In this document: positions 1 through 8,005 of the stretch, piece by piece | Layout: each line of letters opens with the position of its first letter | Position numbering within the stretch: the first letter of the stretch is position 1 | Assembly: GCA_027577415.1 (NCBI GenBank) | Contig: JANBQS010000102.1 | Span: 1 to 27,374 of the forward strand | Direction: 5' to 3' | DNA from: Coemansia sp. RSA 922 | Taxonomy: Eukaryota; Kickxellomycota; Kickxellomycetes; Kickxellales; Kickxellaceae | Length of the DNA stretch: 27,374 nt | Position numbers and translations under genes: made by a program | Notes under the pieces: generated by a model | Seen by the model: only the letters and a program-made list of their open reading frames with translations | The model's database searches: none | Told to the model about the DNA's origin: nothing

Positions 1-294
1 TCTAACCTTCTCTTCTAACCCCTCTCTTCTTCTAACCCCCTCTCTCTCTCTCTCTCTTTCTAACCTCTCTCTTCTAACCCTCTCAACCTCTCTTTCTAAC
101 CTCTCTCTAACTCTTCTTCTAACTCTCTTCTAACCCCTTCTCTTTCTAACCCCTCTCTCTCTAACCTCTCTCTTCTAACCCTCTCTCTCTCTCTTCTAAC
201 CCTCTCTCTCTCTTCTTTCTAACCCCTCTCTCTTCTAACCTCTCTCTAACCCCCTCTTCTAACCCCCTCTCTCTCTAACCCCCCTCTCTGGGAT
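1..294. repeat. Degenerate telomere-like CTAACC(C)/CT array
   Basis: About 18 copies of CTAAC followed by one to six C residues are separated by CT-rich runs of variable length; one copy reads TCAACC. The other strand reads as a run of G, then GTTAGA, then GA repeats. C-rich strand 5' to 3' at the left edge is the orientation expected of a left chromosome end. The unit is related to the common fungal TTAGGG repeat but is not a clean tandem array, so it could be a true irregular telomere or a subtelomeric relic. The array stops sharply near 294. Confidence 0.6.
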
Positions 295-910
295 TTTCAG
301 CTTTTGTCTAATAGAGAGGTTTCTATTATGAGGGCAAAAAAACACTGTGGCCATGACTTGTTTCAAAAAAACTGCGGTTTTTTTGTACAAAGAAAGTGCA
401 AACTCAGAAACCACCCTTATAGCTATTGTTGGGGACATTTTCTTTTTTGCTTTTCCTCTTTCCATGTTTTAAAAGACATCTTTTGAGAGGCCAGTAGGGG
501 TGCAGTCTTAGGGATTTGTTGGCAAGAACAGGGGCATGCAGTGGCCAATCAAAGGAAAGCATGCACACTATGCAAGCTCCAATTGGTGCACTTTTGGTCA
601 AAGCAGATATTGTATTCACGTCTCTCTTCTTTATTGGCTCTTATGCTATGCTTAGTGCAAAGGCAAGAAACAAAAGAACAATGTATCTGTATATTATCAT
701 ATTAGTGGCATTTCCAATTTTGTGGGTGAGAAGAATGAGCTCTGCTCTTTTGAAACAACTGCAACGAATTTTCTTCCCCCCAATTATTGGCACCCCTCTT
801 CCCCACTTGAAATCATATAAAAAGCACCTGTTGCTGCCCATTCCAACACTCCTGCTATTCATCTTTACTAATCAGTTCTCCAGAGCACATTATTACACAC
901 TTTTACAATT
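295..910 (+). promoter_or_regulatory. Gene-free upstream region with several CCAAT boxes
   Basis: No convincing gene is seen. Six CCAAT or ATTGG elements lie at about 545, 579, 582, 633, 714 and 786, two of them overlapping as a CCAATTGG palindrome. A TATA box follows at 816. A perfect hairpin with 9-nt arms (CAAAAAAAC / GTTTTTTTG) and loop TGCG spans 364-385. The layout fits a promoter for the gene starting at 911. CCAAT boxes are normally read by the HAP/NF-Y complex (known biology); its action here is inferred. Confidence 0.4.
816..828 (+). promoter_or_regulatory. TATA box of the 911 gene
   Basis: The sequence TATAAAAAGCACC lies about 90 bp before the ATG at 911, a usual distance for a TATA box and short leader. 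A near-identical TATA plus AGCACC block precedes the pseudogene that starts at 3722 on the other strand. Confidence 0.5.
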
Positions 911-1297
911 ATGTCAAACTCAAAGGTTCTTAAACTTACAAGTGACGAAATCACTGGTGAGGCAGATATTATAAAGTATCTATATTCTAATAATAATGTA
1001 AATTCTATTGCCGCCCTAATTGGTGTTGCCCATGAGGAGTTTGATAAAGTTTTTGAAGATGTTATAGATATGGCAAAGGAATATAATGACATGGCTGTTG
1101 CCAAAATCACTTGTAAAGTGGGTGGAACCACTTATGCTAATGGTATTCTAGGCACTGAAAGGGCCATGCACATGCATACATGTATTAAACGTGGCATAGA
1201 CCTTAAAAACAAGGATGAGTTTAGGGCAAAGTTTAATGCTAAATATGCAGCCAGACTTTCATTACCATGTGGCTTTAGCTACACTAAAGGACTTTGA
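911..1297 (+). CDS. Orphan protein, 128 residues, intact
   Basis: I do not recognise this protein. It starts at a clear ATG, 83 bp after a TATA-AGCACC core promoter, and ends at TGA. It has no signal peptide and no transmembrane segment. The middle is acidic and helical (residues about 36-60, EEFDKVFEDVIDMAKEY). It is followed by a short GGTTYANG stretch and a basic C-terminal half with the pattern KNKDEFRAKFNAKYAARL. Codons end mostly in A or T, unlike the GC-ending codons of genes beyond 4.3 kb, so it may be a subtelomere-specific, fast-evolving or acquired gene. An AATAAA lies near 1404. It is the only undamaged frame in the first 4 kb. Coding status is likely because it is one open frame with a well-placed promoter; function is unknown. 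Confidence 0.55.
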   Translation: MSNSKVLKLTSDEITGEADIIKYLYSNNNVNSIAALIGVAHEEFDKVFEDVIDMAKEYNDMAVAKITCKVGGTTYANGILGTERAMHMHTCIKRGIDLKNKDEFRAKFNAKYAARLSLPCGFSYTKGL

Positions 1298-2049
1298 TTC
1301 TTCTAAACATTAGGCCACAAACTATTGACTATAGTGTCTTACTGCCAAGCCATGAAGAGATGTTAAATGTTTTCCTCTTTATTTTTGCTGTTAATTATAC
1401 TTAATAAACACACTTGAGCCAGTACTAGCTAAACATATCTCCACCAAATTTAGGTTAGAAATGCTGTCATTTTTGATATACTTTTTGTCTATGTGCTTTA
1501 AGAAGGTAAATATGGCATTAGTAACAACTAATCAATAGCAAGTGAACACATGTACTTGCAAACTTATCAAGTTCAAGATGGAATCAGGCTGCTGCAAATG
1601 GAGATAGACAGATATGTCTATTAATACTAATGGCAAATGCTATCACTTAAATACAAGTTAGGGCAGAGCTAGAGATAGGACCCAAGTTGCAGCAGGGAAG
1701 GAAAAGCAATAAGGCTGTGCTTTGTTGAGAATTTGAAACCAAATTTTTCAGATATATATGGCATCCAATATTTGCCTTACAAAGGAAGGTGGTTTGAGGG
1801 TTTTCACATTTGGCAATAAACATTAGCTCACTATTGTCTGAATTGAATGTGGATATTTTGAACAATATTCCCTGGCTTAATAATGGTCATAAAATCCAGC
1901 AAGGTTATTGAAACTAATTTACCAACACAAGCAATTTATTCAGTTTACTCTCTGTCACACCTCAATTCTATTGGGGGCCATGCAACCATAAATCGGGTGA
2001 TCACAACATTGAACGGGTATTCTCTTTGTGTTTATTAATCATACTTGTG
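1298..2049. other. AT-rich subtelomeric spacer
   Basis: AT-rich sequence with AATAAA-type signals near 1404, serving as the 3' region of the orphan gene and of the minus-strand pseudogene that ends at 2050. A 72-codon frame at 1647-1865 on the minus strand begins with TTG, lacks a promoter-like context and looks like chance. No gene, RNA or repeat is recognised. Confidence 0.4.
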
Positions 2050-2678
2050 TTATAAAGCCACTGCTGTAACAGTGGCAACTAATTGAAAAACTATTTCCTC
2101 TTTACCAGTGAATTTATTGTAATAAGGTGTCTGCTGCTGTTGCTGCTGAGGACTGGAGCCAGTACTGGTAGTGTGCATCAAGGCTGGACAAGTGTGCTAA
2201 CATAGCAAGCCATATCTAGTTGTACCATTAGTGGAAGTGCTGACCACATTGAATGTATGAGCATGGCCAATACTGCTGGGTGTTAACGGCTAATATCCAC
2301 CAATACTGGGAGTCTGTGCCACCACATAGGCTGGAATAGGCCCAGCTGTCCTCACCTGCTATGTTGACATAATATCAGTATTAGCCTGGTTATTTTCCTT
2401 GGAGCTCAACTACTGCCATGCTGCTGGAGTGCGGGGTCAGGCAAACAGGTACAAAAGGTCTGAATAAAGGCAGTAACACTGTCAGCAACACATGAGCATG
2501 ATATGAGGTTGGTACAAGTCCACAAAGTAGTTTTTGAGATACTCAAAGCACCCTGCTCCTCAAGAAGCTGAAAGACGTCACAGGCAGTGTGCGCATCAGT
2601 GCCCCCCTTGGGTTCTATCTACTAGCATTCTTTTCCTGGAGCATACGCAGCTGTGAATACACGGAATTGTCCACTCAT
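2050..2678 (-). pseudogene. Decayed cysteine-rich, probably GPI-anchored secreted protein
   Basis: Reading the minus strand and changing frame twice gives a coherent secreted-protein outline. It begins at an ATG at 2678 (MSGQFRVF) and runs into two adjacent TAG codons after GKEC. It continues in the same frame into a cysteine-rich block (CDVFQLLEEQG, then WTCTNLISCSCV and FCTCLPDP), then a stop. A different frame continues with a Thr/Ser-rich stretch, a glutamine run (about 2118-2135) and a hydrophobic end, FQLVATVTAVAL, followed by TAA at 2050. A Cys-rich head, Ser/Thr/Gln stalk and hydrophobic tail are typical of GPI-anchored fungal wall proteins. The family is not identified; it is not a clean CFEM pattern. 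At least four in-frame stops and one or more frameshifts argue for a dead gene, though introns could hide some of the breaks. Confidence 0.45.
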
Positions 2679-2885
2679 CTGATCTCAAGCCAGGTCAACA
2701 TGCACAGTGCCTCAACACTTTAGTCTTCCAACATTCACCCAATTTGCTGACCAGTGATGGTTATTTGAAAAAATGGTATAAATTTTAAATAAGATAAATT
2801 GAGCAAACAAAAGAAGTAAATAGAAAAAAGCTGTATCAGAGAGCAAAAAAGCTCTTATATAATAGACCTGAGCAGATGGATTGAT

Positions 2886-3722
2886 CTAGAAGGTGTAATC
2901 TAAAGTAAAGACATCCTTGCTGCCAGACTGCAATGAGTTGAAGGAGATCAACGGGAAGCTTGTATTGACAAACAGGCTGATTTTGTAGTTTGTAGCATTG
3001 GCACAGGGAGTAGTGATGTCAATAGAGCCAGTATCCTGAGGTGCAGTGATATTGACAGAGTTGATCAAAGTGCCATTAATCTTTTTGTTTTATTCACTCA
3101 CACTGGCCTCATCCCAGACGTTGTCAGTATTTGAGACAGTTAGAGAATATCCAGGCACATTGGTGCTGTTGTTATCACTGGGTTTGGGAATGTGCAAGAT
3201 ACACTCTGTGGGCTTGTTAGTTGGTGTAGGTTTGGAGTATGCGAGTTGTTTGCGGCTAACACCTAAGTTCACCAGTCCTTACGTCTTTTGTATTTGAATA
3301 AATAAAAAGTAATAAAGATAAAAGGTGATTGCCTAACTCATCTGCGGCTGCTGGTGCGTGGGCCCTTATATAGGGGCAAACGGTCCGTGGGGCAGTAACG
3401 GCGCTACTGCTTGTGATCGAGGCGCCGTTGATCATAGCCGTAGAAATTAGGCAGCAATAAATAATGTCGGATGTCGTCGCTGAACGCCGAAATCCTACAG
3501 TTGGCAGGTCAAAGCCGAGGAGGACACACTCAAAGTCATGGTTGCTGCAGAAAGTTGTCACCTTGTTTTGCAGTCCAAAGGGAATCGCCGAGCATGGCAC
3601 AGTGTCATAGCTGCACAAAATGCCATTGTAAGAAATTGTCACATCCTGAGCTATGCGCAGGTTGACAGTGCTGGCACCCAGACCCAGGGGCACAGAGCAG
3701 CAGTGGCAAGAGAAAGCTTCAT
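2886..3722 (-). pseudogene. Decayed secreted-protein gene with frameshift and in-frame stop
   Basis: On the minus strand an ATG at 3722 begins a signal-peptide-like start (MKLSLATAAL). The frame is lost near 3693: the next stretch, with NLRIAQDVTISYNG and many cysteines, lies in another frame, as if one base had been lost. A third segment begins near 3272 (NLGVSRKQLAY) and runs to SVSE, is broken by a single TAA at 3088-3090, then resumes in exactly the same frame (NKKINGTLINSVNIT) to a stop near 2886. The segments share character: signal peptide, cysteines, Thr/Ser/Asn-rich sequons. I do not recognise the family. The middle break at 3256-3500 might be an intron, but the TAA and the early frameshift are not explained by one. 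A TATA block at 3841-3856 is still present. Confidence 0.5.
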
Positions 3723-3840
3723 AGTGAATAAATATAAAGGCAATGGTTAGAGCTGACTAAGAAGAAAAGAAAAGGAAAAAGCTTGAAATTGTTGACAATG
3801 GTGAGGATATTACTACTTAACAGTGGAAAGAGGGGGAAGG

Positions 3841-3856
3841 GGTGCTTTTTTTTATA
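3841..3856 (-). promoter_or_regulatory. TATA box of the pseudogene at 3722
   Basis: On the minus strand this reads TATA, an A-run, then AGCACC. It sits about 120 bp upstream of the ATG at 3722 and matches the TATA-AGCACC block in front of the intact orphan gene at 911, so the core promoter has outlived the coding frame. Confidence 0.4.
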
Positions 3857-4291
3857 GTCGTGTGCCATGTTCATCATTTTGTCTGTCCCCTGAGTTTTCT
3901 AGTAATAGGATGGATATTGGCATGCTATTAATAGAACACATGAGAGCCAATAAAAAAAGTATCTATCTGGCACAACGTGTTGATAATTGCTGAAACAAAA
4001 TTTGTTGGAGAGGCATGTACATGCAGTCTATTATTGTTGTTGCTACACTATTCTCAATGACGTTAATTAGTTTATATTAGAACGCGGCCTTTTGTGAGAT
4101 GTATAACAGACTGCCTCGCAGTAATTATCAGCCTTCCTAGTAGCTTACATGTCATGTTTATATGCATTTGCTTGCACTAAACATTTTGTCATGGTGGTCC
4201 AAGTAGACCACAAATATCGTGAAATACTGAAAACATGATGGTTTCCCACAAGGAGGAGTTTTCAAGATAGGTGCACTAAGGGTCTATGGCA
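3857..4291. other. AT-rich spacer at the subtelomere/core boundary
   Basis: No open frame of note on either strand. The sequence is AT-rich like the preceding 3.5 kb and ends where the GC content and gene density rise. It forms the upstream region of the Rid-family gene (plus strand) and of the minus-strand pseudogene. Confidence 0.35.
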
Positions 4292-4303
4292 ATTGACGTC
4301 AAT
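4292..4303. promoter_or_regulatory. Perfect CRE palindrome ATTGACGTCAAT
   Basis: A 12-bp perfect palindrome with the full CRE/ATF core TGACGTCA lies 52 bp before the ATG of the Rid-family gene. Full CRE sites are bound by bZIP dimers of the ATF/CREB type (known biology). Use at this promoter is inferred from position. Confidence 0.5.
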
Positions 4304-4355
4304 CCTCTCAGATAATCACTATTTTTTTATTTCGCCTTTTTTTCAATATTTGCAA

Positions 4356-4757
4356 ATGACGGAATACCCAAGAACAAAGATTGCTTCAGGCGGACCATAC
4401 GAGGATGTTGTTGGATACTCGCGAGTGGTAGTTGCAGGCCCGCTGGCGTTTGTTGCTGGGACAACAGCAAGCTCTGATGGGTCACCAATTCCCGAAACGT
4501 GTGGTGAGCAGGCGCGGCAGACCGTAGAGATTATGCGGAAAAAGCTCTCGCAGGCTGGATTCAGCTTGGATGAAGTAGTGCGTGTTCGCATGTTTGTTGT
4601 TGACATCAAGCGTGACTGGCAGGAAGTGAGCAAAGTAATGAACGAGTACTTTGCAGATATCCGACCTGTGATGACGATGGTGCAAGTGGCAGGGCTAATA
4701 GACGATGCAATGCTGATAGAGATAGAAATGGATGCAGTTTGCCACTCGAGCAAATAA
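4356..4757 (+). CDS. Rid (YjgF/YER057c/UK114) family protein
   Basis: A 133-residue single-domain protein, the usual Rid length. The N-terminal strands (SRVVVAGPLAFVAGTT), the middle helix (QARQTVEIMRKKLSQAGFS), VVRVRMFVVDI and the C-terminal TMVQVAGL...IEIEMDAV block follow the Rid fold in order. RidA enzymes hydrolyse reactive enamine/imine intermediates from amino-acid metabolism and use an Arg just before the (S/T)xVEV strand. Here that place is Met106 (RPVMTMV), with Arg103 three residues earlier, so this belongs to a Rid subgroup without the standard Arg and its reaction cannot be assumed. The start is the ATG at 4356; an in-frame TTG at 4293 lies inside the CRE site and is unlikely. 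It ends in tandem TAA TAA, 14 bp from the stop of the convergent TAF7 gene. Confidence 0.88.
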   Translation: MTEYPRTKIASGGPYEDVVGYSRVVVAGPLAFVAGTTASSDGSPIPETCGEQARQTVEIMRKKLSQAGFSLDEVVRVRMFVVDIKRDWQEVSKVMNEYFADIRPVMTMVQVAGLIDDAMLIEIEMDAVCHSSK

Positions 4758-4771
4758 TAATATATATTTTT

Positions 4772-5959
4772 TTACATCGGCGTATCTGTCCGATGCTCCT
4801 CGTCAGGTCCTTCTTGTGCATAGAGCTCGAGCTGCTGTCGCTTGAAATCGAGCTCTTGCTCCAAGCGCTGAATCATGCCTTCGAAGCGGCGGCGAATGAT
4901 TGGGTTTGGCGCGGAATCCAAGTCAGCACACTTCTTTCTGATAGTGCGCTCGAGCTCAGCAATCTCTTCTTCAAGCAGGCGTATCTGCAGGGCGCGCTCG
5001 TTGTTTGGCTGATCGCCCATGTCTAGATCCAGATCACTTTCCTCGTCCTCCTCGTCTTCTTCCTCCTCGTCGCCTTCGTCTTCGCCCTCTTCCTCGCCCT
5101 CGAGCTCCTCGAGTCCCTGCTCGAGCTCGGCGGCCAGGTTTTCGTCAAACTCGAGGTCGTCAATAGCAACGCTGCTGGCGCCGTCGTCGTCAGCAACCAT
5201 GGGCGTGTTGAGATCGTCGATGGTCACAGGCGACATAAGGTCGATGCTGGGCGTGGCGCCTCGGCCGTCGTCGCCCTGCTGCTCGATGTCAACAGCCTCG
5301 AGTTTGACAGCAACGGCCTGCGCGTCTTCCTCAAGCAAGCGCAAGACCTCGCGCTCAATGGCATCGATTTTGGTGTTGGGAATGCGGCGGCGGAAGCGCG
5401 TCCTGCGCACATCAGCCAGCGCAGGAGAGAGGCCGTCTGGGTGAATAATATCAAGGCCTCGAGCAAGCGGGAGAAGACTCGGATCCTCGTCATTGGCGAG
5501 AAGGCGCTCGATGAGGAGCATCTGGCAAATATCGGCAGTCTTTAGCATTTGCTTTTTGTCTAGCGTGCGGTACGACTCTGTTATGGTTGGCAGGTCGACC
5601 AGGCGCGCGGCATAGCGAGAGCCGTCAAAGCGAACTACGGCATTGCGCTCGTCGCGGAAGGAAATTTCCAAGTGGTCCTGGATTCGCCGCTCGCCAACCA
5701 GGCGCCCAAAAGGAGCAGCCATTTCGGGCAAAACTCGCAGGATAAATTGCTCTTCGAGCTGTGGTGCATCGCTTTCCTCGAGGTGCTCGGGCTTGGACAC
5801 GGTGGGGACTGCTGTTGTTGTGCCAGGTGCGCCATTATTTTGTGAATTCGCTCGGCCGGCTCCCGAGAGCTTCAGCGTCAGGCGATTGCGGTGGCGGTCA
5901 GCTAGCGGCGGGCGGCCACGAGGGCGGGGCGGGTAGTATTGCGCAGGAGGCAGCGACAT
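4772..5959 (-). CDS. TAF7: TFIID subunit TAF7
   Basis: 395 residues. The N-terminal TAFII55 domain (about 68-195) is clear: EEQFILRVLP, then ISFRDERNAVVRFDG, YAARLVDLPTITES and KTADICQMLLIERLL. TAF7 is a nuclear subunit of TFIID that pairs with TAF1 in RNA polymerase II initiation (known). A very acidic tract of Glu/Asp runs from about residue 289 to 315, followed by a coiled coil (about 323-385) as in other TAF7 proteins. Residues 13-18, PRGRPP, match an AT-hook core just after the start, which is not a usual TAF7 feature to my knowledge. The ATG at 5959 is preceded on the minus strand by an AT-rich leader. Its promoter must fit in or near the 93 bp to the stop of the upstream co-directional transporter gene. 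Confidence 0.93.
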   Translation of the reverse strand: MSLPPAQYYPPRPRGRPPLADRHRNRLTLKLSGAGRANSQNNGAPGTTTAVPTVSKPEHLEESDAPQLEEQFILRVLPEMAAPFGRLVGERRIQDHLEISFRDERNAVVRFDGSRYAARLVDLPTITESYRTLDKKQMLKTADICQMLLIERLLANDEDPSLLPLARGLDIIHPDGLSPALADVRRTRFRRRIPNTKIDAIEREVLRLLEEDAQAVAVKLEAVDIEQQGDDGRGATPSIDLMSPVTIDDLNTPMVADDDGASSVAIDDLEFDENLAAELEQGLEELEGEEEGEDEGDEEEEDEEDEESDLDLDMGDQPNNERALQIRLLEEEIAELERTIRKKCADLDSAPNPIIRRRFEGMIQRLEQELDFKRQQLELYAQEGPDEEHRTDTPM

Positions 5960-6052
5960 TTATAAAAATAAAAATTAAAGTATAATAATGTAATGAGAAA
6001 AAGTGGAGGAGAAATGTATAATGAAATTCATCATATGATATCTTTGATTGGC

Positions 6053-8005
6053 TTAATCTTCGACGGTCTTTGTCATGCGAGTGCGCAGCGGGATGTGGCG
6101 AACGAAAATGGCCAGGACGACAACCATGGCGGCAAAGGGAATGGACGCGTAAAAGACAGCGCGCAGGGCACGCACGTAGGCGTCGATCAGCGCCAGAGTG
6201 ATCTCGGGCGGCGTGTCGGCGGCGCGGATGACAGCCGGGCTATCGACAGCCTTTTCGATCAGGAGCTTGTACTGCGGGTACTGGCTGACAAGCTTGGCGG
6301 TCAGCGTCGCGAGCTTATTCTGCTGGACGGTCTGGAAGACCGCCAGACCGATGCTGCCGCCGAGCGTGCGGATGGCGACAAACAGCGTGGTGCCCGTAGC
6401 CATGTCTCGGGGCTGGATGGCGGTCTGAAGCGCCAGCAGCATGGGCTGCAGGATCAGGCCCATGCCAGCGCCGCCGCAGAGGATCAGGCCAATGCTCTTT
6501 CCGGTGGTGGTCGTCTCGTCCATCAGCACAAAGAGCCCAGCGCCAACAGTGGCAATCGACCCGCCCAGCCATATCAGCTCGCGGTAGCGGCCGGTCTTGG
6601 CGACGACAAAGCCAGCAATGGTCGAAAAGATGGTGATGGGCAAAATGTACGGCAGCAAGTGCAGGCCGGCTGCGATGGCCGAGCTGTTGTGCACGACGCT
6701 AAAGTAAATGGGAATGTAGAACGTCGGGCCAAACATGACGGCGCCGACGAACAGCTGCATCACCAGCACCAGGCCGACGTTGCGGCTGCGGAACAGCCGC
6801 AGGGGCATGATTGGCTCGGCCGGGATCTTCCACTCAATGACGACAAACGCGCCGACGGTGGCAATGCCGAAAATAAGCAGGCACAGGACAGTCGGCGACG
6901 ACCACGCGTAGGCGCCGCCGCCAAAGCTCAGCGCCAGCAACGCCATGACAATGCCGGCGACAAGCACGGCCATGCCCGCAAAGTCGACGCGCCGGAGCTT
7001 GTCGCGGAACGACCCCCGCGGCCGCGGCAGGCGCAGAAAGACGGCAATGAAAATGCCGGCCACCGCGCCGACGGGCAGCGAAAAGTAAAAGACCCACGGC
7101 CACCCGCCGCGCGACTCGGTGAACAGCCCGCCCAGCACCGGGCCGAGCACGCTGGACGCGGCCCAGATGGCCGAGAAGATGCTGGTGATCTTGCCGCGCT
7201 CGCGCTCGATTGTAATGTCCGAGATGATCACCATCACCAGCGACACCAGCGCGCTGGCCCCCAGGCCCTGCACGACGCGCCCGCCAATGAGCATGCCGAT
7301 GCTCGTCGCCGCGCCCGCCACGGCCGACCCCACGAGGAAGATCACCAGCCCGACCATCAGCGTCTCGATCCGCCCGAAGATGTCGCTGAGCCGCCCGTAC
7401 AGCGGCTGCATGGCCGTCGACGCCAGCAGGAAGCCCGTCGCAATCCAGCTCACCGACGGCAGGGCGTCAAACTCGTCGGCGATGGCGGGCATCGAGCTGG
7501 CCACAATCGTCTGGTCCAGGCTGCCAATAAACACCGACATTGCCATTGCGCTCAGCGTCAGCACCTGCCGCTGCAGCGTCATCTGGCTCAGCGCCGACTT
7601 TTCCGTGCTGATGTTTTCGTCATCGCGGTCCGCCAAGTCCTCGTCCGTCTCTTCTGCGGGCGTGGACTCGATAACGACAGTAGTTTCTGTCTTGGCGTTG
7701 CTTTTAAAGGCTGCAGGGATGGCTGGCACGGCGGGGACTATTGACCTTTTGCTGGCGTTTGTCCGAGCCGTCTTTGTCGAGCGAAGGCTGATTGGCCGCA
7801 TCAGGCTGAGGTTGTCTGTCGACGCAAACGCCATGCTTTGGATCTGAGCCGCTGCGCCTGCTGCCCGTGCTGCCATCTCTGCTGCGTGGAATTCTGAATC
7901 ATCGGATTTGGCATTAGACGGATGAGAAGACGACGATGATCGAGACGATGAAAGGACGGAGCTGGCCTTTACTGCCGCTGTAGCGTCCGGAGGTGCCGGC
8001 TCCAT
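6053..8005 (-). CDS. MFS drug:H+ antiporter, DHA2 type (14 TM)
   Basis: 650 residues from the ATG at 8005; an in-frame TTG six bases earlier is not needed. A Ser/Ala-rich cytoplasmic N-terminus of about 145 residues precedes the membrane part. DHA2 signatures follow in order: SLDQTIVAS (about 161-169), motif A GRLSDIFGR (204-212), motif B GGRVVQGLGA (241-250) and motif C around SSVLGPVLGG (about 286-295). About fourteen hydrophobic segments follow. DHA2 exporters in fungal plasma or vacuolar membranes expel drugs, toxins, basic amino acids or siderophores with proton exchange (family knowledge); the substrate here is unknown. The gene is a paralogue of, and divergent from, the transporter at 8906. 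Third codon positions are strongly GC in its 3' two-thirds, more so than in its neighbour. Ends at TAA, 93 bp before the TAF7 start. Confidence 0.9.
   Translation of the reverse strand: MEPAPPDATAAVKASSVLSSSRSSSSSHPSNAKSDDSEFHAAEMAARAAGAAAQIQSMAFASTDNLSLMRPISLRSTKTARTNASKRSIVPAVPAIPAAFKSNAKTETTVVIESTPAEETDEDLADRDDENISTEKSALSQMTLQRQVLTLSAMAMSVFIGSLDQTIVASSMPAIADEFDALPSVSWIATGFLLASTAMQPLYGRLSDIFGRIETLMVGLVIFLVGSAVAGAATSIGMLIGGRVVQGLGASALVSLVMVIISDITIERERGKITSIFSAIWAASSVLGPVLGGLFTESRGGWPWVFYFSLPVGAVAGIFIAVFLRLPRPRGSFRDKLRRVDFAGMAVLVAGIVMALLALSFGGGAYAWSSPTVLCLLIFGIATVGAFVVIEWKIPAEPIMPLRLFRSRNVGLVLVMQLFVGAVMFGPTFYIPIYFSVVHNSSAIAAGLHLLPYILPITIFSTIAGFVVAKTGRYRELIWLGGSIATVGAGLFVLMDETTTTGKSIGLILCGGAGMGLILQPMLLALQTAIQPRDMATGTTLFVAIRTLGGSIGLAVFQTVQQNKLATLTAKLVSQYPQYKLLIEKAVDSPAVIRAADTPPEITLALIDAYVRALRAVFYASIPFAAMVVVLAIFVRHIPLRTRMTKTVED

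Noticed and set aside
1..294. CRISPR-like or coding reading of the terminal repeat
   Set aside because: Units are short, irregular and lack spacers of constant length; the context is eukaryotic.
516..974. 152-codon plus-strand frame
   Set aside because: Begins with a non-ATG codon and overlaps the promoter and start of the better supported 911 gene in another frame.
5993..7744. 583-codon plus-strand frame
   Set aside because: Antisense to the MFS gene; its Asp/Gln/His/Arg-rich make-up is the reflection of GC-rich codons on the other strand.
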